A stretch of 64,000 nucleotides of DNA, from the NCBI RefSeq assembly GCF_000877395.1, contig NZ_JYFE01000049.1:1-64000 (forward strand), read 5' to 3'. The notes beneath the pieces are model-generated. The model had not been told where the DNA came from, did no database searches, and saw only the letters and a list, made by a program, of their open reading frames with translations. The translations under genes and the position numbers were made by a program. Below are positions 1 to 10,185 of the stretch, piece after piece; within the stretch, counting starts at the first letter, position 1; the number at the start of each line of letters is the position of its first letter. Source of the DNA: Jannaschia aquimarina. GTDB lineage: Bacteria > Pseudomonadota > Alphaproteobacteria > Rhodobacterales > Rhodobacteraceae.

Positions 1-45
1 CGCACGGGCCTCACGATCCGTGAGCCCTCGCGCGCGCCGCCGTGA
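1..45 (+). CDS. Possible 3' tail of a rightward gene cut by the window edge
   Basis: Frame 1 reads 14 codons, then TGA at 43-45. Nearly every third position is G or C, as in the genes of this window, so this may be the C-terminus of a gene converging on rmuC. It is too short to identify; a chance open frame is equally possible. Confidence 0.25.
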   Translation, partial: RTGLTIREPSRAPP

Positions 46-75
46 GCGCGGGGGGTGTTTCTGAAACCTGCCCGC

Positions 76-984
76 TCAGACGGAGGCGCGGCGGATCACC
101 CGGGGCACCGGGCGATCCGCCTCGATCTCCATCGTCTCAAGGCGCGCGGCCCGACCGGCCAGCCGCTCGGACGCCGTGGCGATCCCGTCCAGGTCGCGCC
201 GCGCCTGATCCATGTGCGCCACCAGCTTCGCCGTCCATTCGACCACCAGCGCCACATCCTGCTGCAACAGCCCCAGATGACGCCGCAGGTCGCGCGCCGC
301 ATCGCGCATCCGGTGATCGCGCAGCACCGCCCGCAACGTGTTCACCACCGCCATGCAGGTCGTCGGCGAGACGGTGAAGACGCCCAGATCGAACCCTTCG
401 CGCACGACGACGCCGTGATGGGCATGCAGTTCGGCAAAGATCGCCTCGGAGGGCAGGAACATCAGCGCCGCCTCCGCCGTCTCGCCGGGGATCAGGTAAC
501 GCTCGTGGATGGCGCGCAGGTGGGTGCGGATCGCGGACCGGAAGGCGCGGGCATTCGCCTCTGACGGATCGGCGGCCAGCGCCTCAAAGCTTTCGAGCGG
601 GAATTTCGCGTCCACGACCATTGGCGCGTCCGGCAGGTGGATCAGGCAATCCGGGCGCCGTCCGTTGCGCAGGGTCGCCTGCCAGCTTACCGCGTCCGGT
701 GGAAGGGCCCGGCCGACGATGTCGCGCAGCTGGATCTCTCCGAAGGCGCCGCGCGCCTGCTTGTTCGACAGGATGTCCTGCAATCCCAGCACATCCGCGG
801 AGAGTGTCTCGATCCGGGTCTGGGCCGCGTCGATCCGGGCCAGACGTTCGTGCAACGCGCCGAGCGTCCTGTGGGTGCGCGCCGCCAGCGGGTCCCGCCG
901 GGGGCGGAGCAGCAGGATCAGCAGGACGCAGATCGTCGCCGAAAGCGCCGCAATCAGCCAGATGATGGGGCCTTCGACCGACAT
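76..984 (-). CDS. rmuC: DNA recombination protein RmuC
   Basis: Predicted 302-residue RmuC-family protein. The family limits inversions and rearrangements at short inverted repeats and carries a restriction-endonuclease-like core; its exact biochemistry is not settled. Residues about 6-27 form one N-terminal membrane segment, followed by a coiled-coil-like stretch (about 35-75). The core starts near 'ARGAFGEIQLRDIV' and contains 'VVDAKFPLESFEAL', the conserved D-x-K region typical of this nuclease fold. The protein is shorter than the E. coli form because the coiled coil is short. It lies downstream of mutL in the same direction with an 85-bp gap, so it may be co-transcribed with mutL. The ATG start at 984 puts the membrane segment at the N-terminus. 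Confidence 0.92.
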   Translation of the reverse strand: MSVEGPIIWLIAALSATICVLLILLLRPRRDPLAARTHRTLGALHERLARIDAAQTRIETLSADVLGLQDILSNKQARGAFGEIQLRDIVGRALPPDAVSWQATLRNGRRPDCLIHLPDAPMVVDAKFPLESFEALAADPSEANARAFRSAIRTHLRAIHERYLIPGETAEAALMFLPSEAIFAELHAHHGVVVREGFDLGVFTVSPTTCMAVVNTLRAVLRDHRMRDAARDLRRHLGLLQQDVALVVEWTAKLVAHMDQARRDLDGIATASERLAGRAARLETMEIEADRPVPRVIRRASV

Positions 985-1069
985 TCCGCATCATCTGGGA
1001 GGGGATTGCGGCGGAAATTGGGCATCGGGCCGGTTTTGTTCCGCCTCGACTCCCGCTGCCGCGTACGAT

Positions 1070-2851
1070 CTAGCGTCCGAACAGCCGTTCGATATCCGCC
1101 AGTGCCAGCTTCACGTAGGTCGGTCGTCCGTGGTTGCACTGGCCCGAGCGGGGCGTCGCCTCCATCTCACGCAGAAGGGCGTTCATCTCGGCCGCCGACA
1201 TGCGCCGGCCCGTGCGGACGGAGCCGTGACAGGCCATCCGGCTCAGCACCGCGTCGACGCGACCCCTGAGGGTCAGCGCCTCGCCCGACCCATCCTCCAC
1301 TTCGTCCAGCAGGTCCCGTACCAGCGCCTTGGCGTCGCATGGCCCCAACGGTGCGGGCGTCGCACGGACGGCGACGGTGCCCGGCCCGAATGCCTCCAGT
1401 TCCAGCCCCAGCGGCGCGAGGTCCAGCGCCAGCAGCGCCTCGGCCCGGTCGCCGACTTCGACCACTTCCGGGATCAGGAGCGCCTGGGCAGGGATGCCGC
1501 GTCCATGGGCCTGCGCCTTCATCCGCTCGTAGACCAGCCTCTCGTGGGCGGCGTGGGCGTCGACCAGCACCATCCCGTCGGCGGTCTGGGCCACGATCCA
1601 GTTCTCGTGCAGCTGCGCGCGGGCCGCGCCCAGCGGATGCCCCACCGGGTCGGCCTCGGCGTCCGGCTCTTCAAAGCGGCCCGACGCCTCGGACAGCCCC
1701 TCCATCGGTGCCTGCGCCTGGTAGGCCGCCGCGCGCGCCGGGGCGGACGCGCGGTCCATCTGGTAGCGTGGGGCGGCGGGCCGCTCGGGCACCATGGCCC
1801 CCAGCGCCGCGCCCGAGACGACGCGCGCGCTGCGATGTCCGCCCTGCGCCAGCGCATGGCGCAGGGCGCTGACGATCAGCCCGCGCACCACCCCCGCCTC
1901 GCGGAACCGCACTTCGGTCTTGGCCGGGTGCACGTTCACATCCACCAGCCGCACGTCGCACCTCAGGAACAGGGCGGCCACCGGGTGCCGACCCCCCGCC
2001 AGCACGTCCGCGTAGCCCGCGCGCAGGGCGCCCTGCAGCATTCGGTCGCGCACCGGTCGGCCGTTCACGAACAGGTACTGATGCGCCGCGTTCCCCCGCG
2101 AATATGTCGGCAGCGCCGCATGGCCGCCCAGGCGGAAGCCGTCCCGCTCTGCATCCAGCGGCAGCGCGTCGGCCCGGAAGTCACGCCCGATGACCAGCGC
2201 CAGCCGATCCAGCGGGTCGCCGTGGGGGTCGGCCCGGAACAGCACGCGATCCCCATCGCTCAGCGTGAAGGCCACCTCCGGCGCGGCCATGGCGAGGCGG
2301 CGGATCGTGTCGGTGACGGCCATCGTCTCGGCCCGCTCGGTCTTGAGGAACTTCAGCCGCGCGGGCGTGGCGAAGAACAGGTCGCGCAACTCGACCACGG
2401 TGCCGCGCGTCAGCGCGGCGGGGCGCACCTCCTCCACCCTTCCAGCGACGGCGCGGATCTGCGCGGCCTCCGGCGACCCCGCGGCGCGCGAGGTGATCTT
2501 CAGGCGTCCCACCGCGGCGAGCGAGGGCAATGCCTCGCCGCGAAAGCCGAAGGAATGGATTGCCAGCAGATCGTCACCGTCCAGCTTGGAGGTCGCGTGG
2601 CGTGACAGGGCCAACGGCAAATCGGCGGCGGCGATCCCATGGCCGTCATCGGTCACCCGGATAAGGGCGCGCCCGCCCTCGGCGATTTCGACGGCGATGC
2701 GGCTGGCCCCGGCGTCCAGCGCGTTCTCAACCAGTTCCTTGACTGCCGAGGCGGGGCGCTCGACCACTTCGCCCGCGGCGATGCGGTTGATCGCGCCTTC
2801 ATCCAGCTGGCGGATCGGTCGGGGGGTCATCTTGTGGTCGGCGGCGCCCAT
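1070..2851 (-). CDS. mutL: DNA mismatch repair protein MutL
   Basis: MutL couples mismatch recognition by MutS to strand removal. The N-terminal GHKL ATPase is clear: '[11 protein letters not shown]' (ATP/Mg Asn), 'VTDDGHGI' and '[12 protein letters not shown]'. The C-terminal domain holds '[12 protein letters not shown]', matching the DxHAxxExxxxE metal site of endonuclease-type MutL, and 'CNHGRPT' near the end. This suggests the latent nicking form found in bacteria without MutH, although the usual Gln of DQHA is Ala. Length is 593 residues, normal for the family. The start at 2851 is ATG; a second ATG at 2830 gives [12 protein letters not shown] and is an equally good start, as neither has a clear Shine-Dalgarno. 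mutS is not in the window. Confidence 0.96.
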   Translation of the reverse strand: MGAADHKMTPRPIRQLDEGAINRIAAGEVVERPASAVKELVENALDAGASRIAVEIAEGGRALIRVTDDGHGIAAADLPLALSRHATSKLDGDDLLAIHSFGFRGEALPSLAAVGRLKITSRAAGSPEAAQIRAVAGRVEEVRPAALTRGTVVELRDLFFATPARLKFLKTERAETMAVTDTIRRLAMAAPEVAFTLSDGDRVLFRADPHGDPLDRLALVIGRDFRADALPLDAERDGFRLGGHAALPTYSRGNAAHQYLFVNGRPVRDRMLQGALRAGYADVLAGGRHPVAALFLRCDVRLVDVNVHPAKTEVRFREAGVVRGLIVSALRHALAQGGHRSARVVSGAALGAMVPERPAAPRYQMDRASAPARAAAYQAQAPMEGLSEASGRFEEPDAEADPVGHPLGAARAQLHENWIVAQTADGMVLVDAHAAHERLVYERMKAQAHGRGIPAQALLIPEVVEVGDRAEALLALDLAPLGLELEAFGPGTVAVRATPAPLGPCDAKALVRDLLDEVEDGSGEALTLRGRVDAVLSRMACHGSVRTGRRMSAAEMNALLREMEATPRSGQCNHGRPTYVKLALADIERLFGR

Positions 2852-2886
2852 GACGCTGCATCTAGCATGAACGCCGCCGATTCTAG

Positions 2887-2915
2887 AACCGGCCGCAACG
2901 ATGCGGCCGGTTTTT
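2887..2915. terminator. Intrinsic terminator-like hairpin between the M16 operon and mutL
   Basis: Perfect 11-bp stem (2887-2897 with 2102-offset partner 2902-2912) around the loop ACGA. On the + strand it runs into five T residues; on the - strand it is followed by 'ctagaat'. It sits about 40 nt past the stop of the leftward M16 gene, so it most likely ends that transcript before mutL. Confidence 0.6.
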
Positions 2916-2952
2916 CCTGTGGATGGTTACGCGCGCGGCCCGGTAAGTCGGG

Positions 2953-4290
2953 TCAGTCGGTCAGCGGCCCGGTCACCAGACCCTCCGGCTGGCCGACCAC
3001 GACGAAATGCAGCGCCTCCGGGTCCAGCAGCCGCTGCGCCACCCGCGACAGATCCTCGGCCGTGACCGCTTCGATCTTGTCGTTGCGCGTGGCGACGTAG
3101 TCGATGGGCATGCCGTCCATCTGCATCCCGACGAGGATCGAGGCGATATTCGAGTTCCCGTCGAAGCGCAGCGGGTAGGCCCCCGTCAGGTAGGTCTTCG
3201 CCGCCTCCAGCGCATCCGGGTCGATGTCGCCGGCGCCCTTGCGGGCCCAGACGTCGCGGACGATCTGCACCGCTTCGGCGGTCCTGTCGTTCGAGGACGA
3301 GAACTGGCCCATATACTGCTCCGCATGGTCGCGCTGCACGAGGAACGTGCCGATCCCGTAGGTGAGGCCACGCTCGACCCGGACTTCGTTCATGAGGATC
3401 GAATTGAAGCCGCGTCCGCCGATGATGTGGTTCAGCACGAAAGCGGCGAAGAAATCGTCGTCCTCACGCTCGATCCCCTCATGGCCGAACAGGACCAGCG
3501 ATTGCGGCGAGGGGAAATCCACGACCGTCACACCGCCGGCCAGAGAATAGTCCGCCTCCTCGACGACCGGGCCGCCGGTGGCCGGAAGATCGCCCAGAAG
3601 CTCGTCCAGAAGCGGGCCGAGTTCGGCAGCGGTGATGTCGCCGGTCACGCCCACACGAACGCGGTCCAGCGTCAGAGCGGCGGCATGGGCCTCGCGCAGA
3701 TCGTCCGGCGTCAGGCTGCTGACGGTCTCGCGCGTTCCTTCCAGCACCGTGCCGTAGGGATGGTCGGGGAAGGCCAGCGCCGCCATCGTCTGCGAGGCGA
3801 TCTCGCCGGGGTCAGTGCTGTCCTGCGCGATGACGGCGAGCACCTGATCGCGCACCCGGTCCACCGCCGCCTGATCGAAGCGCGGCGAGATCAGCGCCTC
3901 GCGCAGCAGCGCCACCGCCTCGTCGCGGTTCTCGGTCAGCATCGCGGCGCTGACCGAGACGCTGTCGTTGTAGGCCTCGAAGCTGAACCGCGCGGCAAGC
4001 GTTTCCACCTCGCGCGCGAAGGCCAGCGCATCGCGTTCGCCCGCGCCTTCTTCGAGCGTGGCCATCATCAGATTGGTCGCGCCGCGCTTGCCGGGGGCGT
4101 CGAGACTCGCACCTCCCTTGAAACGCAGTTCGATCGCCACGAAGGGGATCGACGGCTCCTCGACCAGCCAGGCGGTGATCCCGCCCGGAGAGACGACTTC
4201 CTGAACATCCACATCGGTTTCGGCCCAGGCGGCGGACGTCAACGCCGCGAACAAGGCGACCGGTGCCAGGAAACGGGACAGCATCGTCAT
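2953..4290 (-). CDS. M16-family peptidase, non-catalytic partner subunit (periplasmic)
   Basis: 445-residue insulinase/pitrilysin-fold protein with a signal peptide (about residues 1-23, ending AAWA). At the place of the zinc motif it reads 'GATNLMMATLEEGAGERDA', so HxxEH is absent. The C-terminal half keeps 'NEVRVERGLTYGIG', the R...Y substrate-binding motif of partner subunits. In M16B heterodimers known from Sphingomonas, one subunit supplies HxxEH and the other R/Y; this pair fits that scheme. Its ATG overlaps the TGA of the active subunit gene (ATGA), with GGAGG just upstream, which indicates translational coupling. It probably degrades or trims peptides in the periplasm; the substrate is unknown. 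Confidence 0.93.
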   Translation of the reverse strand: MTMLSRFLAPVALFAALTSAAWAETDVDVQEVVSPGGITAWLVEEPSIPFVAIELRFKGGASLDAPGKRGATNLMMATLEEGAGERDALAFAREVETLAARFSFEAYNDSVSVSAAMLTENRDEAVALLREALISPRFDQAAVDRVRDQVLAVIAQDSTDPGEIASQTMAALAFPDHPYGTVLEGTRETVSSLTPDDLREAHAAALTLDRVRVGVTGDITAAELGPLLDELLGDLPATGGPVVEEADYSLAGGVTVVDFPSPQSLVLFGHEGIEREDDDFFAAFVLNHIIGGRGFNSILMNEVRVERGLTYGIGTFLVQRDHAEQYMGQFSSSNDRTAEAVQIVRDVWARKGAGDIDPDALEAAKTYLTGAYPLRFDGNSNIASILVGMQMDGMPIDYVATRNDKIEAVTAEDLSRVAQRLLDPEALHFVVVGQPEGLVTGPLTD

Positions 4291-5702
4291 CAGCTTTCCT
4301 CCTCGACCGCCGCGTCGGGCGCATTCATTGCATCCACGTCATCGCCGGATGCGCTGGCGGGGCTGGGCGTCTCTTCGGCAGGGCGCGTCAGATAGCCGGT
4401 GACAGAGCGGTTCGGGTCGAACAGCAATTCGGCCGCCTCCAGCACGTCTTCCTCGGTGACGGCCTCCAGCACGCGGGGCCATTGCTGCACATCCTCGACC
4501 GTCAGGCCCGATGTGATCGCCACGCCGTAGCTGCGTGCACGGCCCTGAAGGCTGTCGCGCGCGTAGATCTCCGAGGCGCGCACCTGCGCCTTGATCCGCT
4601 CGAGGTCCGCGTCGTCGATCCCCTCTTCCAAGAGGCGCGCGATCATGCGGTCCAGGTCGGCCTCGGCCTGCTCCAGCGTGCGGTCGGGCGTCGGGATCAC
4701 GACCAGCCCGAACGTCGTGTCGTCATAGGAGGTGCCATTGTAGAAGGCCGACGTGTAGACCGCCGTCTTTTCTTCCTGCTCCAGGACCCGACCCATGAGC
4801 GAGGTCTGGGACGAGCCGCCCAGCAGTTCCGCCAGGATCGTCAGAGCGGCCGCGTCTTCCTGGTCGCCGGGGTCGCGCTCGGGCGCGAGATAGGTGCGGA
4901 TAACGTAAGGGTTGCTGACGCGCGTATCCTCCAGCGTCAGCCGGCGTGGGGCGATCTGAGGCGGCTCGACCGGCCGCTCGCGCTCGCCCAGACCCTCGGT
5001 CGGCTCGATCGGGCCGTAATGCTCACGCGCCAGACGCTCCACCTCGGCGGGGTCCACGTCGCCCGCGACGATTAGCGTCGCGTTGTTCGGCGCGTAGAAT
5101 TCCCGGTAGAAGTCCAGCGCGTCCTCCAGCGTCAGTTCCATGACCTCGTGCTGCCAGCCGATGATCGGAACGCCGTAGGGATGGTTCAGGTACTGGGCCG
5201 CCATGCGCTGTTCCGTGAACAGCGCGCCCGGATTGCTGTCGGTCCGCTGCGCGCGCTCTTCCAGCACGACGTCCCGCTCTGTCAGCATGTCCTCGTCGTC
5301 CAGGACGAGATCGCGCATCCGGTCGGCTTCCATCTCCATCATCAGGCCCAGTCGGTCGGCGGCGACCCGCTGGAAGTAGCCGGTGTAATCCAGGCTGGTG
5401 AAGGCATTGTCGCTGCCGCCCTGCGCCTCAACCGTGCGGCTGAACTCACCGGGTTCCAGGTCGTCGGTGCCCTTGAACATCAGGTGTTCCAGGAAGTGGG
5501 CGATGCCGGACTTGCCCGGCGGCTCGTCCGCGGCGCCGACATCGTACCAGACCATGTGGACGACGACGGGAGCGCGGTGATCCTCGATCACGATGGCGTC
5601 CATGCCGTTCTCGAGCGTGAATGTCGTGACCGTATCGTCGCCGGTTTCCTGCGCGAAGGCAGGGGCGGCGGCCAGCAGGGCGGCGGGGATGAAACGAAGC
5701 AA
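4290..5702 (-). CDS. M16-family zinc peptidase, catalytic subunit (periplasmic)
   Basis: Insulinase-type metallopeptidase. The inverted zinc motif is intact: 'HFLEH' at about residues 69-73 and the third ligand in 'VVLEER' near 149. I place the start at the TTG at 5702-5700: it has GGAGG at 5712-5708 with a 5-nt spacer and yields a clean signal peptide (LLRFIPAALLAAAPAFAQ). An upstream TTG at 5765 is in frame but has no ribosome-binding site and would bury the signal peptide. Length from this start is 470 residues. It is followed, with a 1-nt overlap, by the HxxEH-less partner, so the two probably form a heterodimer. The start choice is inference from the sequence. Confidence 0.93.
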   Translation of the reverse strand: MLRFIPAALLAAAPAFAQETGDDTVTTFTLENGMDAIVIEDHRAPVVVHMVWYDVGAADEPPGKSGIAHFLEHLMFKGTDDLEPGEFSRTVEAQGGSDNAFTSLDYTGYFQRVAADRLGLMMEMEADRMRDLVLDDEDMLTERDVVLEERAQRTDSNPGALFTEQRMAAQYLNHPYGVPIIGWQHEVMELTLEDALDFYREFYAPNNATLIVAGDVDPAEVERLAREHYGPIEPTEGLGERERPVEPPQIAPRRLTLEDTRVSNPYVIRTYLAPERDPGDQEDAAALTILAELLGGSSQTSLMGRVLEQEEKTAVYTSAFYNGTSYDDTTFGLVVIPTPDRTLEQAEADLDRMIARLLEEGIDDADLERIKAQVRASEIYARDSLQGRARSYGVAITSGLTVEDVQQWPRVLEAVTEEDVLEAAELLFDPNRSVTGYLTRPAEETPSPASASGDDVDAMNAPDAAVEEES

Positions 5703-5821
5703 TCGGACCTCCGGGGGCGTCTGTCTGTTGCAACAGGAGATGTGCGCGCGGGCCGCGAAGTCCAACCCGGCGAAGAAACCCGCCGGACCGAAGTCACGGA
5801 AATGTCAGAACGGACCTGCCC

Positions 5822-6319
5822 TCAACGGGCCGGGTCGGGCGGGGCCGCCGGCGTACGCACGCCGGCGCGGCGCAAGCGTTCGAGTTCGGCGTACTGGTCC
5901 AGCGAAAGCGGCTCGTAGGCGTCGAAATAGACGTTCACGTTGAACAGCCGCTCCAGCAGGCGGCCGTCGTTGCGGCGGCGGTAGTCCAGATCCTCGGCGG
6001 CGAGTTGTCCGCGGATGTTCTCCGCGATGCCGTAGCGCGTCACGGTCCCGATCAGGGCCGCATCCGCGCCCACGCCACGGGCCGCGTTCCCGCCCAACGC
6101 GGCCACGGCGTCGGCATTCGGCGTTGGGTCCGTGCGGCTGTTTCCGCCCGGCATGGGCGGGGGCAATTCGCGGTAGCTGGGCGGTTGCTGCAGCGGCTTC
6201 GTCGGCAGGATCGAGAACTCGTCCGGCGTCCGGTCCGTCTTGCGCAGGTTGAAGAGCTGCGGATCGCCCCCGCCGCAGGCGGCCAGCGTCAGGATCAGTC
6301 CGGTGGCGATCAGGCGCAT
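5822..6319 (-). CDS. DUF3035-type lipoprotein
   Basis: 165 residues with a lipoprotein signal: short hydrophobic run then lipobox 'LAAC' (Cys at about residue 15), so it should be lipidated and exported. The mature part 'FSILPTKPLQQPPSYRELPPPMPGGNSR' is the Pro-rich signature I associate with DUF3035 proteins of alphaproteobacteria. The C-terminal half is polar and alpha-helical in appearance. The gene lies between lspA, whose product cleaves lipoprotein signal peptides, and the M16 pair, all leftward; this order recurs in Rhodobacterales. Function unknown. An envelope role linked to the M16 peptidases is only an inference from position. Confidence 0.85.
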   Translation of the reverse strand: MRLIATGLILTLAACGGGDPQLFNLRKTDRTPDEFSILPTKPLQQPPSYRELPPPMPGGNSRTDPTPNADAVAALGGNAARGVGADAALIGTVTRYGIAENIRGQLAAEDLDYRRRNDGRLLERLFNVNVYFDAYEPLSLDQYAELERLRRAGVRTPAAPPDPAR

Positions 6320-6346
6320 TCGTCTTCCCTCGTTCCTGGGGCTGTC

Positions 6347-6823
6347 TTAGCGGCTTCGCGCGGCGTCGTCACCCGCCTTCGGATCGTCCGCCCAGATCAC
6401 CAGACCCGCCGCGCCCGCGAAGATGAACACGTCCGCGAGGTTGAACGAGAACGGGTTCTGGATGCCGCAGCACGACATGTTCAGGAAATCCGCCACCGCG
6501 CCGTAGATCAGCCGGTCCAGCACGTTGGCCAGCGCGCCGCCCACGACCAGCCCCGCCGAGATCAGCGCGATCGGCCGGGTGAAGCCCCGCGCCCACCAGA
6601 GCAATGCTGCGCAGATCCCCACCGCCAGCGCGACCAGCACCCATTTCGATGCCAGCGGGATGCCGAAGTTGATCCCCTCGTTCCAACCCATCCGGAAGAC
6701 GAGGTAGGGCGGCAGGACCGGCATGATCAGAACCTCCTTGAGGTTCAGCATATGCACCACGAGTACCTTCGACGCCTGATCGATCCCGAAGGCCGCGAGG
6801 GCCGCGATCCACAGCTTGCCCAT
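6347..6823 (-). CDS. lspA: Lipoprotein signal peptidase LspA (signal peptidase II)
   Basis: Integral-membrane aspartyl protease that removes the signal peptide from diacylglyceryl-prolipoproteins. 158 residues with four hydrophobic segments. The conserved '[15 protein letters not shown]' and '[11 protein letters not shown]' supply the two catalytic aspartates (about D112 and D131); the early 'DQASK' motif (from D15) is also present. The ATG is three bases past the purH stop, so translation is likely coupled to purH, and the adjacent downstream gene encodes a lipoprotein. Confidence 0.95.
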   Translation of the reverse strand: MGKLWIAALAAFGIDQASKVLVVHMLNLKEVLIMPVLPPYLVFRMGWNEGINFGIPLASKWVLVALAVGICAALLWWARGFTRPIALISAGLVVGGALANVLDRLIYGAVADFLNMSCCGIQNPFSFNLADVFIFAGAAGLVIWADDPKAGDDAARSR

Positions 6824-6826
6824 CGC

Positions 6827-8392
6827 TCAGTGCCTGAAATGGCGCTGGCCGGTCAGCACCATGGCGAGCCCGGCCTCGTCGGCGGCGGCGATCACCTCGT
6901 CGTCGCGCATGGACCCGCCGGGCTGGATCACCGCGGTCGCCCCCGCCTCGGCCGCCGCCATCAACCCGTCGGCGAAGGGGAAGAAGGCGTCCGACGCGAC
7001 GACGGACCCCGCCGCGGCGCTATCAGGCAGGCCGAGCGCCTCGGCCATGTCGGCCGCCTTGCGCGCGGCGATGCGCGAGCTGTCCAGACGGCTCATCTGG
7101 CCCGCGCCGATGCCCACGGTCGCGCCGTCCTTTGCGTAGACGATGGCGTTCGACTTCACGTGCTTGGCCACGCGCCAGGCGAACATCATGTCGCGCATCT
7201 CGGCGTCCGAGGGCGTTCGTTTGGTGGCCACCTTCAGGTCCGACGCCGACAGCGTCCCGGTATCGTGGTCCTGCACCAGCCAGCCACCCGCGACCTGCTT
7301 CATCGCCCGGCGCGGGGCGGCGGGGTCGGGCAGGCGGCCCGTCGTCAGCAGGCGCAGGTTCTTCTTGGCGGCGAAGACGGCGCGGGCCTCCTCCGTCGCG
7401 TCGGGGGCGATGACCACCTCGGTGAAGATCTCGGCGATGGCGCGCGCCGTCTCGGCGTCCAGCGTCCCGTTCAGCGCGACGATGCCCCCGAAGGCCGAGG
7501 TCCGGTCGCAATCGAAGGCGCGGCCATAGGCTTCGGCCAGCGTGGCGCCCGAAGCGACGCCGCAGGGATTGGCATGCTTTATGATCGCAACCGTGGGGCC
7601 GTCGAACTCGGCCACCAGCTCGACCGCCGCGTCGGTGTCGTTGATATTGTTGTAGCTCAGCGCCTTGCCCTGATGCTGCACAGCCGTCGCCACGCCGGGC
7701 CGGTCGCTGCCATCGGCATAGAAGGCGGCCGCCTGATGCGGGTTCTCGCCGTAGCGCAACTCCTGACGCAGCAGGGCGGCCGCCGCCACCCGGCGCGGCG
7801 TCTCCTCGAAGCGGGCCATCCAGGTCGAGACCGCCGTGTCATAGGCGGCCGTCCGGCCATAGGCGCGGGCCGATTGCCGCTTGCGAAAGGGCAAGGTGGT
7901 CGCGCCGTCATTTGCCTCGAGCTCGGCCAGCAGCGCGTCGTAATCCTCGGGGTCGGTGATCACGCAGGTGAAGCCCACGTTCTTTGCGCCCGCGCGGATC
8001 ATGGCCGGGCCGCCGATGTCGATATTCTCGATGCACGTCACCTCGTCCGCGCCGGATGCCACGGTGGCCTCGAACGGGTAGAGGTTCACGACCAGCAGGT
8101 CGATGGGCTCGATCCCGTGGGCCTCCATGTCGTCAGCATGGGCATCGCGCAGCGCCAGCAGCCCGCCATGCACCTTGGGATGCAGCGTCTTGACCCGTCC
8201 GTCCATCATCTCGGGAAAACCGGTCAGGTCGTTCACGTCGCGCACCTCCAGGCCCGCCTCGCGCAACGCCTTGGCCGAGCCGCCGGTGGACAGCAATTCG
8301 ACCCCTCGTTCGGCCAGGGCCCGCCCCAGATCCACCAGCCCCGCCTTGTCGGAGACGGAAAGCAGGGCGCGCTTGCAGGGAATGGCGGTCAT
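6827..8392 (-). CDS. purH: Bifunctional AICAR transformylase / IMP cyclohydrolase PurH
   Basis: Catalyses the last two steps of de novo IMP synthesis: formylation of AICAR with 10-formyl-THF, then ring closure. 521 residues, standard length. The N-terminal cyclohydrolase (MGS-like) domain begins '[19 protein letters not shown]' and includes '[15 protein letters not shown]' and '[10 protein letters not shown]'. The transformylase domain carries the Lys-His pair in '[12 protein letters not shown]' and the late '[25 protein letters not shown]'. The gene sits between the heparinase-like gene (14-bp gap) and lspA in the leftward block. Confidence 0.97.
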   Translation of the reverse strand: MTAIPCKRALLSVSDKAGLVDLGRALAERGVELLSTGGSAKALREAGLEVRDVNDLTGFPEMMDGRVKTLHPKVHGGLLALRDAHADDMEAHGIEPIDLLVVNLYPFEATVASGADEVTCIENIDIGGPAMIRAGAKNVGFTCVITDPEDYDALLAELEANDGATTLPFRKRQSARAYGRTAAYDTAVSTWMARFEETPRRVAAAALLRQELRYGENPHQAAAFYADGSDRPGVATAVQHQGKALSYNNINDTDAAVELVAEFDGPTVAIIKHANPCGVASGATLAEAYGRAFDCDRTSAFGGIVALNGTLDAETARAIAEIFTEVVIAPDATEEARAVFAAKKNLRLLTTGRLPDPAAPRRAMKQVAGGWLVQDHDTGTLSASDLKVATKRTPSDAEMRDMMFAWRVAKHVKSNAIVYAKDGATVGIGAGQMSRLDSSRIAARKAADMAEALGLPDSAAAGSVVASDAFFPFADGLMAAAEAGATAVIQPGGSMRDDEVIAAADEAGLAMVLTGQRHFRH

Positions 8393-8406
8393 CGGGGCCT
8401 CACAGG

Positions 8407-10125
8407 TCAGAAGCGACCCGGGCGTTCGGCAGGCGAAGGCGGCAGGTCGCGCGCCTCCTGTGTCCGGGTCAGGGTCCAGTCGATGGTGGCCGAATAGGAC
8501 AGGACGCGGTCGGTGAAAACCACCTGTTGCGCCGGTCGGGGAGAGAGGCGCGCGGGATCGAGATGGACCGAGCTATCCAGCCGCATCGAGACCGGCCGCC
8601 CGGTGCGCAGCACCCAGGTCTCGCCGGTGGGCAACTCGATCGCGGCGGCGGTCCCGCCCATGCCCAGCTCGACGCTGGTATCGGGATGGAAGTGAAACCG
8701 CACGTGAAAGGTCAGCCCGTCGGGCTTGCCGTCGTCCAGCACGCGCGCGAAGCGGTCCTTGTCCGCGGCACCGATGGCGCGAAGCGCGTCCTCGCCTTGC
8801 ACGCGCCGCCCGTCCGTCGACAGGACCAGCCGGCGCAGATGGTGCAGCCCGTGGCTCCTGGCATAGCCGTCATGGCGCAGGATCACGGTTGTGGCCCCGG
8901 CCTTGGACGCGCGCTGGACCTGCACGCCGGTAGGGCCTTGGATCAGCGGTGCGTAGCGGGCGCCCGGCCCCCCTTCGACCGGCCCGATCCGCGAGGACGA
9001 GGCGCCCTCGATCTCGACCGTCGAGTGGAAGGCCGTCGCCCGCCCGGCCCGGTGCCAGTCCGGCCCGAACGCGCCTCCGGGTCCGCAGCTCACGATGACG
9101 GGCCCCGCGCCCGAGCTCAGCTCGAACGCGCCGGTCGATGCATGGGCCGACGCCGACGCCTCCCCGCGCGGCGGCACCGCCGCATCGACGATCAGCGAGG
9201 TGCGGCCATGGGCGACCGACAGGAAACCCATCGCCATGCCGTCTTCGGCCCGGTCGCGGATCCCGCTTTCGGCCAAGACCCGGTCGAGCTGCCCGTCGCG
9301 TCCGCCCGATCCGCCGTGGAACCGCGCCAGGCGGCCATCGGCGTGGCGCAGCGAGCGCAGGGCCGGGATCGCGCGCGCCTGCGCCCAGACCAGCGCGCGG
9401 GGCACCTCGTGTCCGCCGTCGCGCAATGCGCCCACGGCCCAGCCCAGCAGCGTCATCATCTCCAGCAGCGCCTCGGGATTGCGCGACGCGATGCCTCCAT
9501 CCTCTGCGATGTCGAGGCGCAATCCTTCCGCCAGGACCGACGTCGCGTCTTCGCGCAGCCCGTCCATGCCCTCCAGAACTAGCCCGGCATAGAGCAACCC
9601 CACCGCCGCCTCCATCCGCGCCAGCCCCGCCGGCGCGTCACGTGCATGGCGACGCAGATATCCCGCATGGCGGTACGCCGCCTCGAACCACGCCGCTTGG
9701 TCGCGGTCGTCCATGTCGCCGAGCAGCGCGGGCGCATGGGCCAGCCAGCGCAGCAGCCGCCGCCCCGCCAAGGCGGGCGCCCAGCCCGGTCCCCGCCCGC
9801 GCCCGTACCGGCGTAGCCACCCCGCGATCCAGCCTTGCGCCGCATGCCGGGCCCGCGCGTCGCCCACCGCCATCACGTCGTCCAGCCAGCCGAAGCCGTG
9901 CAGCGCCCGCGCAAAGGCCAGCGACGGCGCCTTCAACGCCCAGGGATCGCTCCCCTCGACCACCTGACCCGTCAGATGCCAGGTTCCGCCCAGGATCCGC
10001 CGGCCCACATGCGCCGACCCCACGCCGCGCGGATGCGGTTGCCAGACGAGGCTGCGCGCCCCCCGACCCGGAGCGGCGCGGGCCACCCGCCAGCGGGTGG
10101 TCAGATCGGTCACGAAGCTGCCCAT
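8407..10125 (-). CDS. Heparinase II/III-like protein
   Basis: 572-residue protein of the heparinase II/III family, with an N-terminal alpha-helical toroid region (Trp/Arg-rich, about 1-280) and a C-terminal beta-sandwich (about 300-550, including '[27 protein letters not shown]'). No signal peptide is visible, so it appears cytosolic, unlike secreted polysaccharide lyases. In Rhodobacterales this gene commonly sits between rsmB and purH, as here. The substrate cannot be deduced; a lyase acting on an acidic polysaccharide is the family expectation only. The start ATG at 10125 follows the rsmB stop by about 60 bp. Confidence 0.88.
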   Translation of the reverse strand: MGSFVTDLTTRWRVARAAPGRGARSLVWQPHPRGVGSAHVGRRILGGTWHLTGQVVEGSDPWALKAPSLAFARALHGFGWLDDVMAVGDARARHAAQGWIAGWLRRYGRGRGPGWAPALAGRRLLRWLAHAPALLGDMDDRDQAAWFEAAYRHAGYLRRHARDAPAGLARMEAAVGLLYAGLVLEGMDGLREDATSVLAEGLRLDIAEDGGIASRNPEALLEMMTLLGWAVGALRDGGHEVPRALVWAQARAIPALRSLRHADGRLARFHGGSGGRDGQLDRVLAESGIRDRAEDGMAMGFLSVAHGRTSLIVDAAVPPRGEASASAHASTGAFELSSGAGPVIVSCGPGGAFGPDWHRAGRATAFHSTVEIEGASSSRIGPVEGGPGARYAPLIQGPTGVQVQRASKAGATTVILRHDGYARSHGLHHLRRLVLSTDGRRVQGEDALRAIGAADKDRFARVLDDGKPDGLTFHVRFHFHPDTSVELGMGGTAAAIELPTGETWVLRTGRPVSMRLDSSVHLDPARLSPRPAQQVVFTDRVLSYSATIDWTLTRTQEARDLPPSPAERPGRF

Positions 10126-10185
10126 TCGATCCTCACGCCCTCTGCCCGGGGCTTTCGCACACCCTAGAAAGCGCGGACGGCGCTG

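Noticed and set aside
509-2605. Long rightward open frame antisense to mutL
   Set aside because: It is the complement of a high-GC3 gene; its translation is Arg/Ala/Pro-rich without domains, while the leftward frame is an intact MutL.
2953-4290. HxxEH-less M16 gene as a pseudogene
   Set aside because: The frame is intact, the signal peptide and R/Y motif are kept, and inactive partners are normal in M16B heterodimers.
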